Shown here one piece after another: positions 1 to 6,217 of a DNA stretch of 8,089 nucleotides (position 1 is the first letter of the stretch; the number at the start of each line of letters is the position of its first letter). Location of the stretch: NCBI GenBank assembly GCA_937915735.1, contig CALGGS010000237.1:1-8089 (forward strand), read 5' to 3'. The notes beneath the pieces were generated by a model. That model was not told the DNA's origin and did not search any database. It worked only from the letters and a program-made list of their open reading frames with translations. Origin of the DNA: an uncultured Treponema sp. (lineage in GTDB: Bacteria; Spirochaetota; Spirochaetia; Treponematales; Treponemataceae). A program made the position numbers and the translations under genes.

Positions 1-1
1 A

Positions 2-535
2 TTAATATTTCGAATCAGCGAAACCAATCCATCCCTCGTTCTCGACGAGAGCTTTCTCAAATCCTTCAAGCTTGAAGGGATAGCTTTTTGAAAGGCTGCC
101 TGCGATAAGCTTAACCTTCCATGTTCCGTCTTCCTTCTGCTCGATTTTGCACTCGCAGTCCTTGTTGCCGAAAGTGCGGAACATATCATCAATGTCTTTT
201 TTTGGCATGTTGAGAGCCAAAAGACCGCAGTTGTACATATTCTGATAGAAAATTCGGGCGAAGTTCGGAGCGATTACAGTGTAAATTCCGTTCACTTCCA
301 AAGCCCAGGGAGCGTGCTCTCGGCTTGAACCACAACCAAAGTTTTCTCGTGTGATGATAACCTTTTTGTTCGGAACATCGCGCTTTGCGTCGAAGCCGTC
401 AAGTTTAAGGTCTTCAAGAAGGTAAGGCTTGAGCGCCTGTTTTGAGACTTCCGTAAGATATTTTGCAGGGATGATTTCGTCAGTGTTGATATCTGAGCGA
501 TCCAAGAAGAGTACATCTCCACCAAATGCTTTCAT
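2..535 (-). CDS. leuD: 3-isopropylmalate dehydratase-type hydro-lyase, small subunit (LeuD)
   Basis: This is the small (swivel-domain) subunit that pairs with the LeuC-type protein encoded just upstream. The complex would isomerise 2-isopropylmalate to 3-isopropylmalate in cytosolic leucine synthesis. At 177 residues it fits the short LeuD class. The family signature GCGSSREHAP is intact at residues 67-76, followed by a conserved stretch (about 80-105) ending in ARIFYQNMYNCG. The substrate-selecting loop after DEIIPAKYL reads Y26-L27-T28, unlike the YLR of some homoaconitase/isopropylmalate enzymes. The start ATG at 533-535 is preceded by a good AAAGGAG ribosome site, and the gap to leuC is 20 bp. 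It is the last operon gene visible; the stop lies 2 bases from the window edge, so whatever follows is unseen. Related hydro-lyases (homoaconitase, dimethylmalate or citraconate type) share this fold, so the family is sure and the substrate less so. Confidence 0.93.
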   Translation of the reverse strand: MKAFGGDVLFLDRSDINTDEIIPAKYLTEVSKQALKPYLLEDLKLDGFDAKRDVPNKKVIITRENFGCGSSREHAPWALEVNGIYTVIAPNFARIFYQNMYNCGLLALNMPKKDIDDMFRTFGNKDCECKIEQKEDGTWKVKLIAGSLSKSYPFKLEGFEKALVENEGWIGFADSKY

Positions 536-555
536 ATTTACTCCTTTAATGGCAA

Positions 556-1842
556 TTAGCCTTTATACAATTCAGAATTTGCGATAGTTCCTGTGATTGC
601 AGTTGCCGCAGCCGAAGCGGGGCTCATCAAGTGAACCATGCCGCCTTTACCCATTCGTCCGTTAAAGTTGCGGTTTGTGGTAGAGGCACAGACCTCACCC
701 TCAGCGAGGACACCGTTTGACATACCCAAACATGCGCCGCAAGTCGGGTTTGTTACGCAGAAGCCGGCATCAAGGAAAATGTCGATGATTCCCTCGTCCA
801 CAGCCATCTTGTAGATTTTCGGAGTTGCAGGGCTTACGATTCCACGAACCCCGTCAGCCAATTTGTGTCCTTTGAGGACTTTTGCGGCGATTCTGAGGTC
901 AGAGATTCGTCCGTTCGTGCATGAGCCGATGTAAACCTGATCGACTTTTGTGCCTTTCATTTCTGAAATCTTTTTGATTTGGTCTGGCTTGTAATTAATC
1001 GTGCAGACAGGAGCCAAGTTTGACAAATCTTCTGTAATGACTTTTACATACTCAGCGTCGTCATCGTCACGCCATTTTGCGTAATCAGCGATGGCCTCTT
1101 CTTTAGACTTGTATTCGTCTTTGATGAATTCCCAGAGATAATCCACAGTTTTTGCGTCCGGGAAACAGATTCCGCTGGTTCCGCCGGCTTCGATTGCCAT
1201 GTTACAGAGGGTCATTCGCTCTTCCATATCCATGTTGTCAACGACAGGACCTGTGAACTCGATAACGCAGTTTGTGGCTCCGTTAACGCCGATTTTTCCA
1301 ATCAAATAAAGAATTACATCCTTTGCGTAGACGCCTTCCTTTAATTTTCCGTTCAAGACGAATTTGATTGATTTCGGCTCTCGGAAAGAGCAGACACCCT
1401 TCAGGATTCCAACCTCAAGGTCAGTAGTGCCGACACCTGCGGCGAAAGCTCCGAAAGCTCCGTGGGTACAAGTGTGGCTGTCACCCATAATTACAGTGTA
1501 GCCCGGGCGAACAAAGCCTTTCTCCGGGAAAATCGCGTGGCAGACACCGTTCGCGCCGATATCGAAGAAGTCCTTAATGTTGTTGCGGTGAGCCCAGTCA
1601 CGCAAGATTTTTGCCTGGGTTGCAGTCTTCGAGTCCTTTGAAGGAGTAACATGGTCGATTACGGCCTTGATTTTTGTCGGGTCGAAAACCCTGTCTTTGC
1701 CACGCTCAACCAAATCGTTGATTGCGACAGGAGTTGTAATTTCATGACAGAAAACTCGGTCAAGTTTAAGGACATAAGTTCCAGAAAAAGGAGTGTCCAC
1801 AAGATGTGACTCAAAGATTTTTTGAGCAATCGTCTTACCCAT
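556..1842 (-). CDS. leuC: 3-isopropylmalate dehydratase-type hydro-lyase, large [4Fe-4S] subunit (LeuC)
   Basis: This is the catalytic large subunit of the aconitase superfamily and carries the [4Fe-4S] cluster that binds substrate. At 428 residues it matches the shorter archaeal/clostridial LeuC class rather than the roughly 470-residue proteobacterial form. The three cluster ligands are visible: Cys308 in the IGSCTNGR segment, and Cys368 and Cys371 in NPTCGACLG. Other family blocks are GDSHTCTHGAFGAFAAGVGT (120-139) and the C-terminal NRNFNGRMG (390-398). The start at 1840-1842 is preceded by AGAGG, which overlaps the stop codon of the upstream dehydrogenase, so translation is probably coupled. 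It lies directly before leuD, its expected partner. No frameshift or missing ligand is seen. Assignment to isopropylmalate rather than a related hydroxyacid rests on family resemblance, because leuA and leuB are not in view. Confidence 0.94.
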   Translation of the reverse strand: MGKTIAQKIFESHLVDTPFSGTYVLKLDRVFCHEITTPVAINDLVERGKDRVFDPTKIKAVIDHVTPSKDSKTATQAKILRDWAHRNNIKDFFDIGANGVCHAIFPEKGFVRPGYTVIMGDSHTCTHGAFGAFAAGVGTTDLEVGILKGVCSFREPKSIKFVLNGKLKEGVYAKDVILYLIGKIGVNGATNCVIEFTGPVVDNMDMEERMTLCNMAIEAGGTSGICFPDAKTVDYLWEFIKDEYKSKEEAIADYAKWRDDDDAEYVKVITEDLSNLAPVCTINYKPDQIKKISEMKGTKVDQVYIGSCTNGRISDLRIAAKVLKGHKLADGVRGIVSPATPKIYKMAVDEGIIDIFLDAGFCVTNPTCGACLGMSNGVLAEGEVCASTTNRNFNGRMGKGGMVHLMSPASAAATAITGTIANSELYKG

Positions 1843-1849
1843 TTTTGTA

Positions 1850-1854
1850 CCTCT
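1850..1854 (-). promoter_or_regulatory. leuC ribosome binding site overlapping the upstream stop codon
   Basis: Reading the minus strand, AGAGG lies 7 nt before the leuC ATG and shares two bases with the TAG stop of the dehydrogenase gene (1853-1855). A ribosome terminating there would sit on the leuC initiation site, which suggests coupled translation of the two genes. Confidence 0.6.
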
Positions 1855-2833
1855 AATTTACTACATTGATTGGCTTTCCCGCCAAAAATGCTTTGATATT
1901 CTCTACTTCGATATTTAAAAGCCGCTCCCTGGTCTCTTTTGGAGCCCAAGCCAAATGCGGCGTGATTACACAGTTTTTTGCACCCAAAAGCGGGCAATTT
2001 TTGCTCATAGGCTCTTCGAGAAGGACATCTGCGGCGTAGCCTGAAACCAGGCCTTTTTCGAGAGCGTTTTTTACAGCGTTTTCGTCAACCATTCCGCCAC
2101 GGGCCGTGTTTATTAAGACGGCGGATTTTTTCATTAAAGAAAGTGTTTTTTCGTTTACGAGGCTTTTCGTTTCGCCAGTCAGTGGAGCGTGAAGGGAAAT
2201 AAAATCTGATTGTGAAAAAAGGACTTCGAGCGGGACAAGAGAAATGTCTGCGTCGAATGAGAGCTTCTTTTTTGCTTTTTCGAAGGATTCTTTTGAGTGG
2301 GCCGTGACTAAAATCTTCATTCCGAAGCTGTGTGCTATTTCTGCGACCTTTTGACCGATGTTACCGAAACCAAAAATTCCCAAGGTTTTTCCGCTTAATT
2401 CTGTGAGGGGCGAAAGCCAGTAGCAAAAGTCTGGATTCGTGACCCATTTTCCATCGTGAACGCTAGAGGAGTGAAGCGCAACCTGATTCGTAAAGTGAAG
2501 TATGAAAGAAAAAACATGCTGGGCGACCGCATTCGTGCTGTAAGATGGGATGTTCGTTACGATTATGCCGTGTTCACGGCAGGCCGCCGTGTCGATTACA
2601 TTGTAGCCTGTCGCCAAAACCCCGATATAGCGGAGATTTGGGCAGTTTTCTACAATTTCTTTTGTGATATGTACTTTATTCAGAAGAATGATTTCGCTGT
2701 TTCCGATTCGTTCGGCAACAAGTTCCTGAGGAGAACGGTCATAAACTGTAAAATCACTTGAAAGAGCCTTTATTGCATCCCAAGAAACATCTCCAGGATT
2801 TAAGCCGTGCCCGTCAAGAACTGTTATCTTCAT
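1853..2833 (-). CDS. D-2-hydroxyacid dehydrogenase, glycerate dehydrogenase (HprA)-like
   Basis: This is an NAD(P)-dependent oxidoreductase expected to interconvert a 2-keto acid and its D-2-hydroxyacid, for example hydroxypyruvate and D-glycerate. The 326 residues match the family length. The N-terminal LNPGDVSWDA block and VLATGYNVID (72-81) are typical of the glycerate-dehydrogenase branch. The Rossmann motif is G155-F-G157-N-I-G160. Catalytic residues are in place: Arg245 in NTARGG, Glu274 in DVLLEEP, and His293 in TPHLAWA. The acidic residue that normally ends the second Rossmann strand and selects NAD is absent: the segment reads ILVTAHSK (174-181), so NADP(H) use is possible. The start (2831-2833) lies 4 bp after the stop of the small HMA-like gene, with AGGG as a modest ribosome site inside that gene's end. 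The operon setting with leuCD hints at branched-chain or related 2-oxoacid metabolism, but the substrate cannot be read from sequence. Confidence 0.92.
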   Translation of the reverse strand: MKITVLDGHGLNPGDVSWDAIKALSSDFTVYDRSPQELVAERIGNSEIILLNKVHITKEIVENCPNLRYIGVLATGYNVIDTAACREHGIIVTNIPSYSTNAVAQHVFSFILHFTNQVALHSSSVHDGKWVTNPDFCYWLSPLTELSGKTLGIFGFGNIGQKVAEIAHSFGMKILVTAHSKESFEKAKKKLSFDADISLVPLEVLFSQSDFISLHAPLTGETKSLVNEKTLSLMKKSAVLINTARGGMVDENAVKNALEKGLVSGYAADVLLEEPMSKNCPLLGAKNCVITPHLAWAPKETRERLLNIEVENIKAFLAGKPINVVN

Positions 2834-2837
2834 GCGA

Positions 2838-3047
2838 TTACCCTAAAACCGCGATTCCAGTAGAAGTGATAGCCGCATTGATTGCATCCTCGATACCGCC
2901 AACGCTCTCGTCAAAATCTACAAGAACCTGAGATTTGTCAGGATTAGCATTACAATTTGTTACTCCGGCTACGGCTTTTACGGCTGCATCTACCTTTGAA
3001 GCCACGGCTGGATCAAACATTCCGTCAACGTAAATTTTCTTCTGCAT
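2838..3047 (-). CDS. small HMA-fold (heavy-metal-associated-like) protein lacking the CxxC motif
   Basis: This 69-residue cytosolic protein reads as a single ferredoxin-like HMA domain: a first strand (KKIYVDGM), a helix (about 13-27), the usual AGVTN turn, a strand around QVLVDFDES (40-48), a second helix (51-62) and a closing GIAVLG strand. In copper chaperones and P-type ATPase N-domains, Met10 would be followed by T-C-x-x-C. Here the run is M10-F-D-P-A-V15, so both metal-binding cysteines are replaced (Asp12 and Val15) and the only cysteine is Cys32. Metal transport is therefore unlikely; a protein-interaction or small-ligand role is a guess. Its ATG is preceded by GGAG, about 9 nt away. 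It is the first gene behind the promoter at 3079-3107 and lies 4 bp from the dehydrogenase gene. The fold call comes from pattern alone; the function is unknown. Confidence 0.8.
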   Translation of the reverse strand: MQKKIYVDGMFDPAVASKVDAAVKAVAGVTNCNANPDKSQVLVDFDESVGGIEDAINAAITSTGIAVLG

Positions 3048-3078
3048 TTACGAACACTCCAGTTAATTGATTATGAAG

Positions 3079-3107
3079 ATTATAATCGTTATGTATGGAA
3101 AATTCAA
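3079..3107 (-). promoter_or_regulatory. sigma-70-type promoter of the HMA-like/dehydrogenase/leuCD operon
   Basis: On the minus strand, TTGAAT (3102-3107) and a perfect TATAAT (3079-3084) are separated by exactly 17 bp. The transcript would start near 3072, giving a short leader of about 25 nt before the first ATG. That leaves no room for a leucine attenuator or T-box, so any leucine control would act at the promoter. Confidence 0.8.
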
Positions 3108-3151
3108 TAAAAATTTTATCATTTAATTTTGCAAAAATAAAGATTTATCCG

Positions 3152-3181
3152 TTGACTAAGAAATCTAAAATCTGATAAAAT
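3152..3181 (+). promoter_or_regulatory. sigma-70-type promoter of rpmE
   Basis: TTGACT (3152-3157) is followed after 18 bp by TAAAAT (3176-3181); a GATAAA alternative with a 16-bp spacer overlaps it. The predicted start near 3188 falls just before the structured leader element at 3191. The promoter is divergent from the one at 3079-3107, with 44 bp between the two -35 boxes. Confidence 0.65.
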
Positions 3182-3190
3182 CAATAATCT

Positions 3191-3300
3191 TTCTTGTGGT
3201 ACTGTCTTGATTGGTAACGGTGAGGGAATGACGCAACCGCTTTTTTTTTCAGCGGCTTTTAGGCGGGGCTGACCGGCTTTTCTACAGTATCGGGCAAGAG
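3191..3300 (+). promoter_or_regulatory. candidate structured 5' leader of rpmE (possible L31 autoregulatory RNA)
   Basis: The ends of this 110-nt stretch pair with each other. UUCUUG (3191-3196) pairs with CAAGAG (3295-3300), and GGUACUGU (3198-3205) pairs with ACAGUAUC (3284-3291). Together they make 14 base pairs, two of them G-U, with only a small internal loop (3197 against 3292-3294). Inside, UUGGU (3211-3215) can pair with ACCGG (3272-3276), and CCGCU (3237-3241) with AGCGG (3251-3255) around a U-rich loop. The element begins about 3 nt after the predicted transcript start and ends 1 nt before the TAAGGAG ribosome site (3302-3308), so it fills the whole leader. Autoregulatory L31 leaders are known in several other bacterial groups; that this is one is inference. 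I did not recognise a known riboswitch consensus. Confidence 0.5.
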
Positions 3301-3316
3301 CTAAGGAGTTATTTTT

Positions 3317-3526
3317 ATGAAAAAGGGAATTCACCCAGACTACAAATTGACAAAAATCACTTGTCAGTGCGGTAATGTTATCGAGACTCGCTCAACAGTC
3401 GAGAACATCCATGTTGAAATTTGTTCAGCTTGCCACCCATTCTACACTGGTAAGCAGAAGCTTGTTGACACCGCAGGACGAATCGAACGATTCAACAAGC
3501 GATTTGGCATCAAAACAGAAAAATAA
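3317..3526 (+). CDS. rpmE: 50S ribosomal protein L31 (zinc-binding, C+ form)
   Basis: L31 sits on the large ribosomal subunit at the interface with the small subunit and helps bridge the two. The 69-residue protein starts with the typical MKKGIHPDYK. It keeps all four zinc-site positions (Cys16 and Cys18 in ITCQCGN, Cys36 and Cys39 in EICSACHPF), followed by the invariant PFYTGKQK. It is therefore the zinc-containing form, not the C-minus paralogue used under zinc starvation. A strong TAAGGAG lies 8 nt before the ATG. The gene has its own promoter and terminator, so it is a single-gene unit. Many bacteria keep rpmE next to rho; rho is not adjacent here. The leader may fold into a regulatory structure. 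Confidence 0.98.
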   Translation: MKKGIHPDYKLTKITCQCGNVIETRSTVENIHVEICSACHPFYTGKQKLVDTAGRIERFNKRFGIKTEK

Positions 3527-3545
3527 TTTGCCGGCCAAAGGCTTT

Positions 3546-3574
3546 AAGCTCTCCATTTTCGGGGAGCTTTTTTT
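3546..3574 (+). terminator. intrinsic terminator of rpmE
   Basis: A 9-bp stem, AAGCTCTCC (3546-3554) with GGGGAGCTT (3561-3569), one pair being G-U, closes a 6-nt loop and runs into seven T residues (3568-3574). It lies 20 bp after the rpmE stop codon. Confidence 0.9.
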
Positions 3575-3632
3575 GTGAGAGAAAACGACACCTTTATTCA
3601 AAAGGTTTCTTTTTCTCTCACGCTCTTTTTTT
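3575..3632 (+). terminator. second long hairpin between rpmE and clpC (tandem terminator or regulatory stem)
   Basis: A perfect 11-bp inverted repeat, GTGAGAGAAAA (3575-3585) and TTTTCTCTCAC (3611-3621), encloses a 6-bp stem ACCTTT/AAAGGT (3590-3595/3601-3606) with a 5-nt loop. GCTC and seven T residues (3626-3632) follow. It abuts the rpmE terminator with no gap. The four bases between stem and T-run make it a weaker terminator than the first, so a role as operator or RNA processing site for clpC is also possible. It does not match CIRCE or the CtsR heptad repeat. Confidence 0.5.
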
Positions 3633-3653
3633 CTTCCAAAGTCTAAAATCTTC

Positions 3654-3682
3654 TTGCCGTAAATCTCAAAAATCTTTATCTT
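3654..3682 (+). promoter_or_regulatory. weak candidate promoter for clpC
   Basis: TTGCCG (3654-3659) and TATCTT (3677-3682) are 17 bp apart. Transcription 7 nt downstream of the -10 box would begin at or next to the clpC ATG at 3689, giving a leaderless message, which agrees with the lack of a Shine-Dalgarno sequence. The match is modest. A TAAAAT at 3644-3649 is an alternative -10 box but has no convincing -35 partner. Confidence 0.3.
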
Positions 3683-3688
3683 TATTTT

Positions 3689-6217
3689 ATGAAAGGTTTG
3701 TCTATCAAAGCACAACGGCTTCTTACGGAAAATGCTCAAAACGAGGGACGGAATTCAGGCCTTGCTGAGCTTTTGCCTGAGCATGTAATGCTTGCCATTA
3801 TAAAATCTGCTGACACAATGGGCTTTAACGCTATCAAAAGCCTTAACATAAATGTTCTTTCCTTCCAGCTTCTTCTGGAGCAGTTTCTTTCCCAGCTTCA
3901 GCGGGTGCAGAATCCTCCGAGTTTTTCTTCTCTTCCTCCGAGCAGGCGCCTTCGCACCCTTCTTGATGTCGCCGTAATAGAGTCCCGTTCGCTGCGGAGC
4001 GAATATGTCGGAACTGAGCATCTTCTTCTTGCGGCTATGCGCGAGGAAAATTCCGCTACATTCAGGTTTTTTTCACGCTCTCAGATTTCCCTCGATACGG
4101 TTCGTTCAGTTATCCGTGACCTGCAGAATGAAAATGGCGGGGAAGATGCAGGCGAAAACCGTGAGGTCGAATACGCTAATGCAAGGAACAACGAAAATCA
4201 GAATCAAAAGAAAAAATCATTTTTGTCGGAATTCAGCCGTGATTTAACCGATCTGGCAAAAAAAGGCGAGCTTGATCCTGTAATCGGTCGTGCATCTGAA
4301 ATTGAGCGCGTAGTTCAGATTCTGAGCCGGCGGACGAAAAACAATCCTATTTTGGTTGGTGAGCCTGGGGTCGGAAAAACTTCGATTGCTGATGGACTGG
4401 CAGAGCGTATTGCAAGCGGGGAAGTTCCGTACAATCTTCTTCAAAAGAGGGTTTTGCTCCTTGACATTACGGCTATGGTCGCAGGAACGAAATATCGCGG
4501 TGACTTTGAAGAGCGAATGAAGCGAATGATAAAGGAAGTCAAGGAGTCAAAGGACATTATCCTTTTCATTGATGAAATTCATATGATTATCGGAGCGGGA
4601 AGCCCCGACGGAACGATGGACGCAAGCAATATTTTAAAGCCGTCACTTTCCCGTGGAGAGCTGCAGCTTGTCGGAGCCACTACTTACAAGGAGTACCGGC
4701 GTCATATCGAAAAGGACTCTGCTTTGGCCCGTCGCTTCCAGCTTGTAAAAATTGAAGAGCCTGGCACAGAGGATACAATCCAGATTCTTAACGGCTTAAA
4801 GGGCAAATACGAGGAATATCACAATGTTACATACGATGAAGGCACAATCGAGGCAATCGTAAAGCTTTCAAGCCGCTACATTCCAGAAAAATATCAGCCG
4901 GATAAGGCTATTGATTTGCTCGACGAGGCGGGAAGCGCAAAAAAAATCGCTTCTGAAAGCCGGCCGGCAGAGCTTGCGGAGCTTGAAAAATCTATCGAGG
5001 ACTTGAGTCACGAAAAAGAGGGGCTGGTTCAGAATCAGGATTATGAGCGGGCTGCCGAGATCCGTGATAAAGTCCGGGAGCTAAAGCAAAAGCTCGACGA
5101 TTTTAACAATTACTGGAAAAATAACGCTGTTACAGTCAGAAAGCATGTCACCGTCTCTGATATTGCTCAAATCATCTCTGAAATGACGGGAATTCCTGCG
5201 GGGCAGTTGGACTCAAATGAAGCCGGGCGGCTTCTCGACATGGAAAAAGAAATACACAAGGATGTCATCGGTCAGGACGAGGCCGTAAAATATCTTTCCA
5301 GCGCGATTCGCCGGAGCCGTGCCGGAGTTTCTTCTCCGAACAGACCGTTAGGCTCGTTTATCTTTTTGGGACCTACGGGTGTGGGAAAAACTCAGCTTGC
5401 GAAGGCTATGGCAAAATTCCTTTTTGGAACAGAAGACGCTTTAATCAGAATCGACATGTCCGATTTTATGGAAAAGCACACTTCAAGCCGGCTCGTTGGT
5501 TCTGCTCCAGGCTATGTGGGCTACGAAGAGGGCGGAATGCTCACCAACAAGGTTCTTCAGAAGCCGTATTCCGTGGTTCTCTTTGACGAAATCGAAAAGG
5601 CCCACAACGAGGTTTTTAATCTTCTCCTTCAGGTTCTTGAGGAAGGCGAGCTTAGCGATAATCTTGGTCACACGGTAAATTTTCGTAACACTGTTATAAT
5701 TATGACGAGCAACGCAGGTGCCCGTTCAATCACCGCTGACAAAAAGCTAGGCTTTGCCCAGCTTGATGACGGATTTTTGCCGCCACAAGAAATCAAGGCC
5801 AACGCCATGGAAGAGCTTAAGCGGATTATGGCGCCGGAGCTTATAAACCGAATTGACGACATCGTAGTCTTCAATCCTCTGAAGCGAGATGAAATCTCAA
5901 AAATCCTTGACATTCAGATTGCTGAGCTTGAAAGCCGTCTTTCCGAAAAAAATATTCACCTTAACATAAAGGCAAAGGCCCGTGACTATCTTCTTGATCA
6001 CGGGTATGAACCAAGCATGGGCGCCCGACCTATGAGACGGCTTATTCAGAACGAAATCGAAGACCAGCTTGCGAATTTAATTCTTGCAGGAAAACTTAAC
6101 GAGAGCGGGGAAGTCGACATCACTTTTGAAAAGGAAAAGCTTCTTGTAAAGGCGGCGAAAGCGAAGAATGAAAAAAGACTGAGGCAGTATGACAAAATAG
6201 TCAGTGGTAATCTGTGA
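3689..6217 (+). CDS. clpC: ClpC-type AAA+ unfoldase, ATPase subunit of Clp protease
   Basis: This cytosolic ring ATPase unfolds proteins and feeds them to ClpP; the 842 residues match the ClpC/ClpA class. Residues 1-145 are the substrate/adaptor-binding N domain with two repeats (EHVMLAI at 31-37, TEHLLLAAM at 109-117). A polar Asn/Glu-rich linker (about 146-177) follows. ATPase module 1 has Walker A GEPGVGKT (224-231), Walker B ILFIDE (291-296) and arginines 348-349 in ALARRF. A UVR-like coiled-coil segment (about 430-475, DYERAAEIRDKVREL at 451-465) marks ClpC rather than ClpA. Module 2 has GPTGVGKT (561-568), VVLFDE (629-634), sensor Asn675 and sensor-2 Arg780 in GARPMRR. The tripeptide LGF (687-689) matches the ClpP-docking loop, and ClpB's long middle domain is absent. 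The ATG at 3689 is the only possible start, since the next upstream in-frame stop is at 3644 with no start between, yet no Shine-Dalgarno precedes it. The gene's last bases overlap the next gene. No ctsR, mcsA or mcsB is nearby. Confidence 0.95.
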   Translation: MKGLSIKAQRLLTENAQNEGRNSGLAELLPEHVMLAIIKSADTMGFNAIKSLNINVLSFQLLLEQFLSQLQRVQNPPSFSSLPPSRRLRTLLDVAVIESRSLRSEYVGTEHLLLAAMREENSATFRFFSRSQISLDTVRSVIRDLQNENGGEDAGENREVEYANARNNENQNQKKKSFLSEFSRDLTDLAKKGELDPVIGRASEIERVVQILSRRTKNNPILVGEPGVGKTSIADGLAERIASGEVPYNLLQKRVLLLDITAMVAGTKYRGDFEERMKRMIKEVKESKDIILFIDEIHMIIGAGSPDGTMDASNILKPSLSRGELQLVGATTYKEYRRHIEKDSALARRFQLVKIEEPGTEDTIQILNGLKGKYEEYHNVTYDEGTIEAIVKLSSRYIPEKYQPDKAIDLLDEAGSAKKIASESRPAELAELEKSIEDLSHEKEGLVQNQDYERAAEIRDKVRELKQKLDDFNNYWKNNAVTVRKHVTVSDIAQIISEMTGIPAGQLDSNEAGRLLDMEKEIHKDVIGQDEAVKYLSSAIRRSRAGVSSPNRPLGSFIFLGPTGVGKTQLAKAMAKFLFGTEDALIRIDMSDFMEKHTSSRLVGSAPGYVGYEEGGMLTNKVLQKPYSVVLFDEIEKAHNEVFNLLLQVLEEGELSDNLGHTVNFRNTVIIMTSNAGARSITADKKLGFAQLDDGFLPPQEIKANAMEELKRIMAPELINRIDDIVVFNPLKRDEISKILDIQIAELESRLSEKNIHLNIKAKARDYLLDHGYEPSMGARPMRRLIQNEIEDQLANLILAGKLNESGEVDITFEKEKLLVKAAKAKNEKRLRQYDKIVSGNL

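Noticed and set aside
1659..1997. Minus-strand 112-codon frame crossing the leuC/dehydrogenase junction
   Set aside because: It is out of frame with both real genes, spans their boundary, and its translation has no family resemblance.
2456..2761. Plus-strand 101-codon frame
   Set aside because: It is fully antisense to the dehydrogenase gene, whose conserved motifs prove the minus-strand reading.
3228..3272. Possible 14-codon leader peptide upstream of rpmE
   Set aside because: The purine run GGTGAGGG ends only 1 nt before the ATG, too close for normal initiation, and the frame lies inside the predicted RNA structure. No run of regulatory codons is seen.
3191..3316. Known riboswitch classes (cobalamin, TPP, SAM, c-di-GMP, fluoride, THF) in the rpmE leader
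   Set aside because: I compared the leader with remembered consensus cores. A GACGCAA match to part of the c-di-GMP-I core occurs, but the remaining conserved blocks are missing.
3119..3334. Minus-strand 71-codon reading frame across the rpmE leader
   Set aside because: It runs antisense over the rpmE promoter, leader and first codons, has no recognisable protein features or ribosome site, and is explained by the A/T-rich non-coding DNA.
3575..3688. CIRCE or CtsR operator upstream of clpC
   Set aside because: Neither the TTAGCACTC/GAGTGCTAA repeat nor the GGTCAAA heptad repeat is present.
3425..3739. Minus-strand 104-codon frame over rpmE end and clpC start
   Set aside because: It reads through the rpmE terminator and second hairpin on the wrong strand, and its lysine-rich product reflects A/T-rich non-coding DNA.
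3689..6217. ClpB or ClpA as the identity of the large AAA+ protein
   Set aside because: ClpB's long coiled-coil middle domain is absent and a ClpP-docking LGF tripeptide is present; the UVR-like segment between modules fits ClpC better than ClpA.
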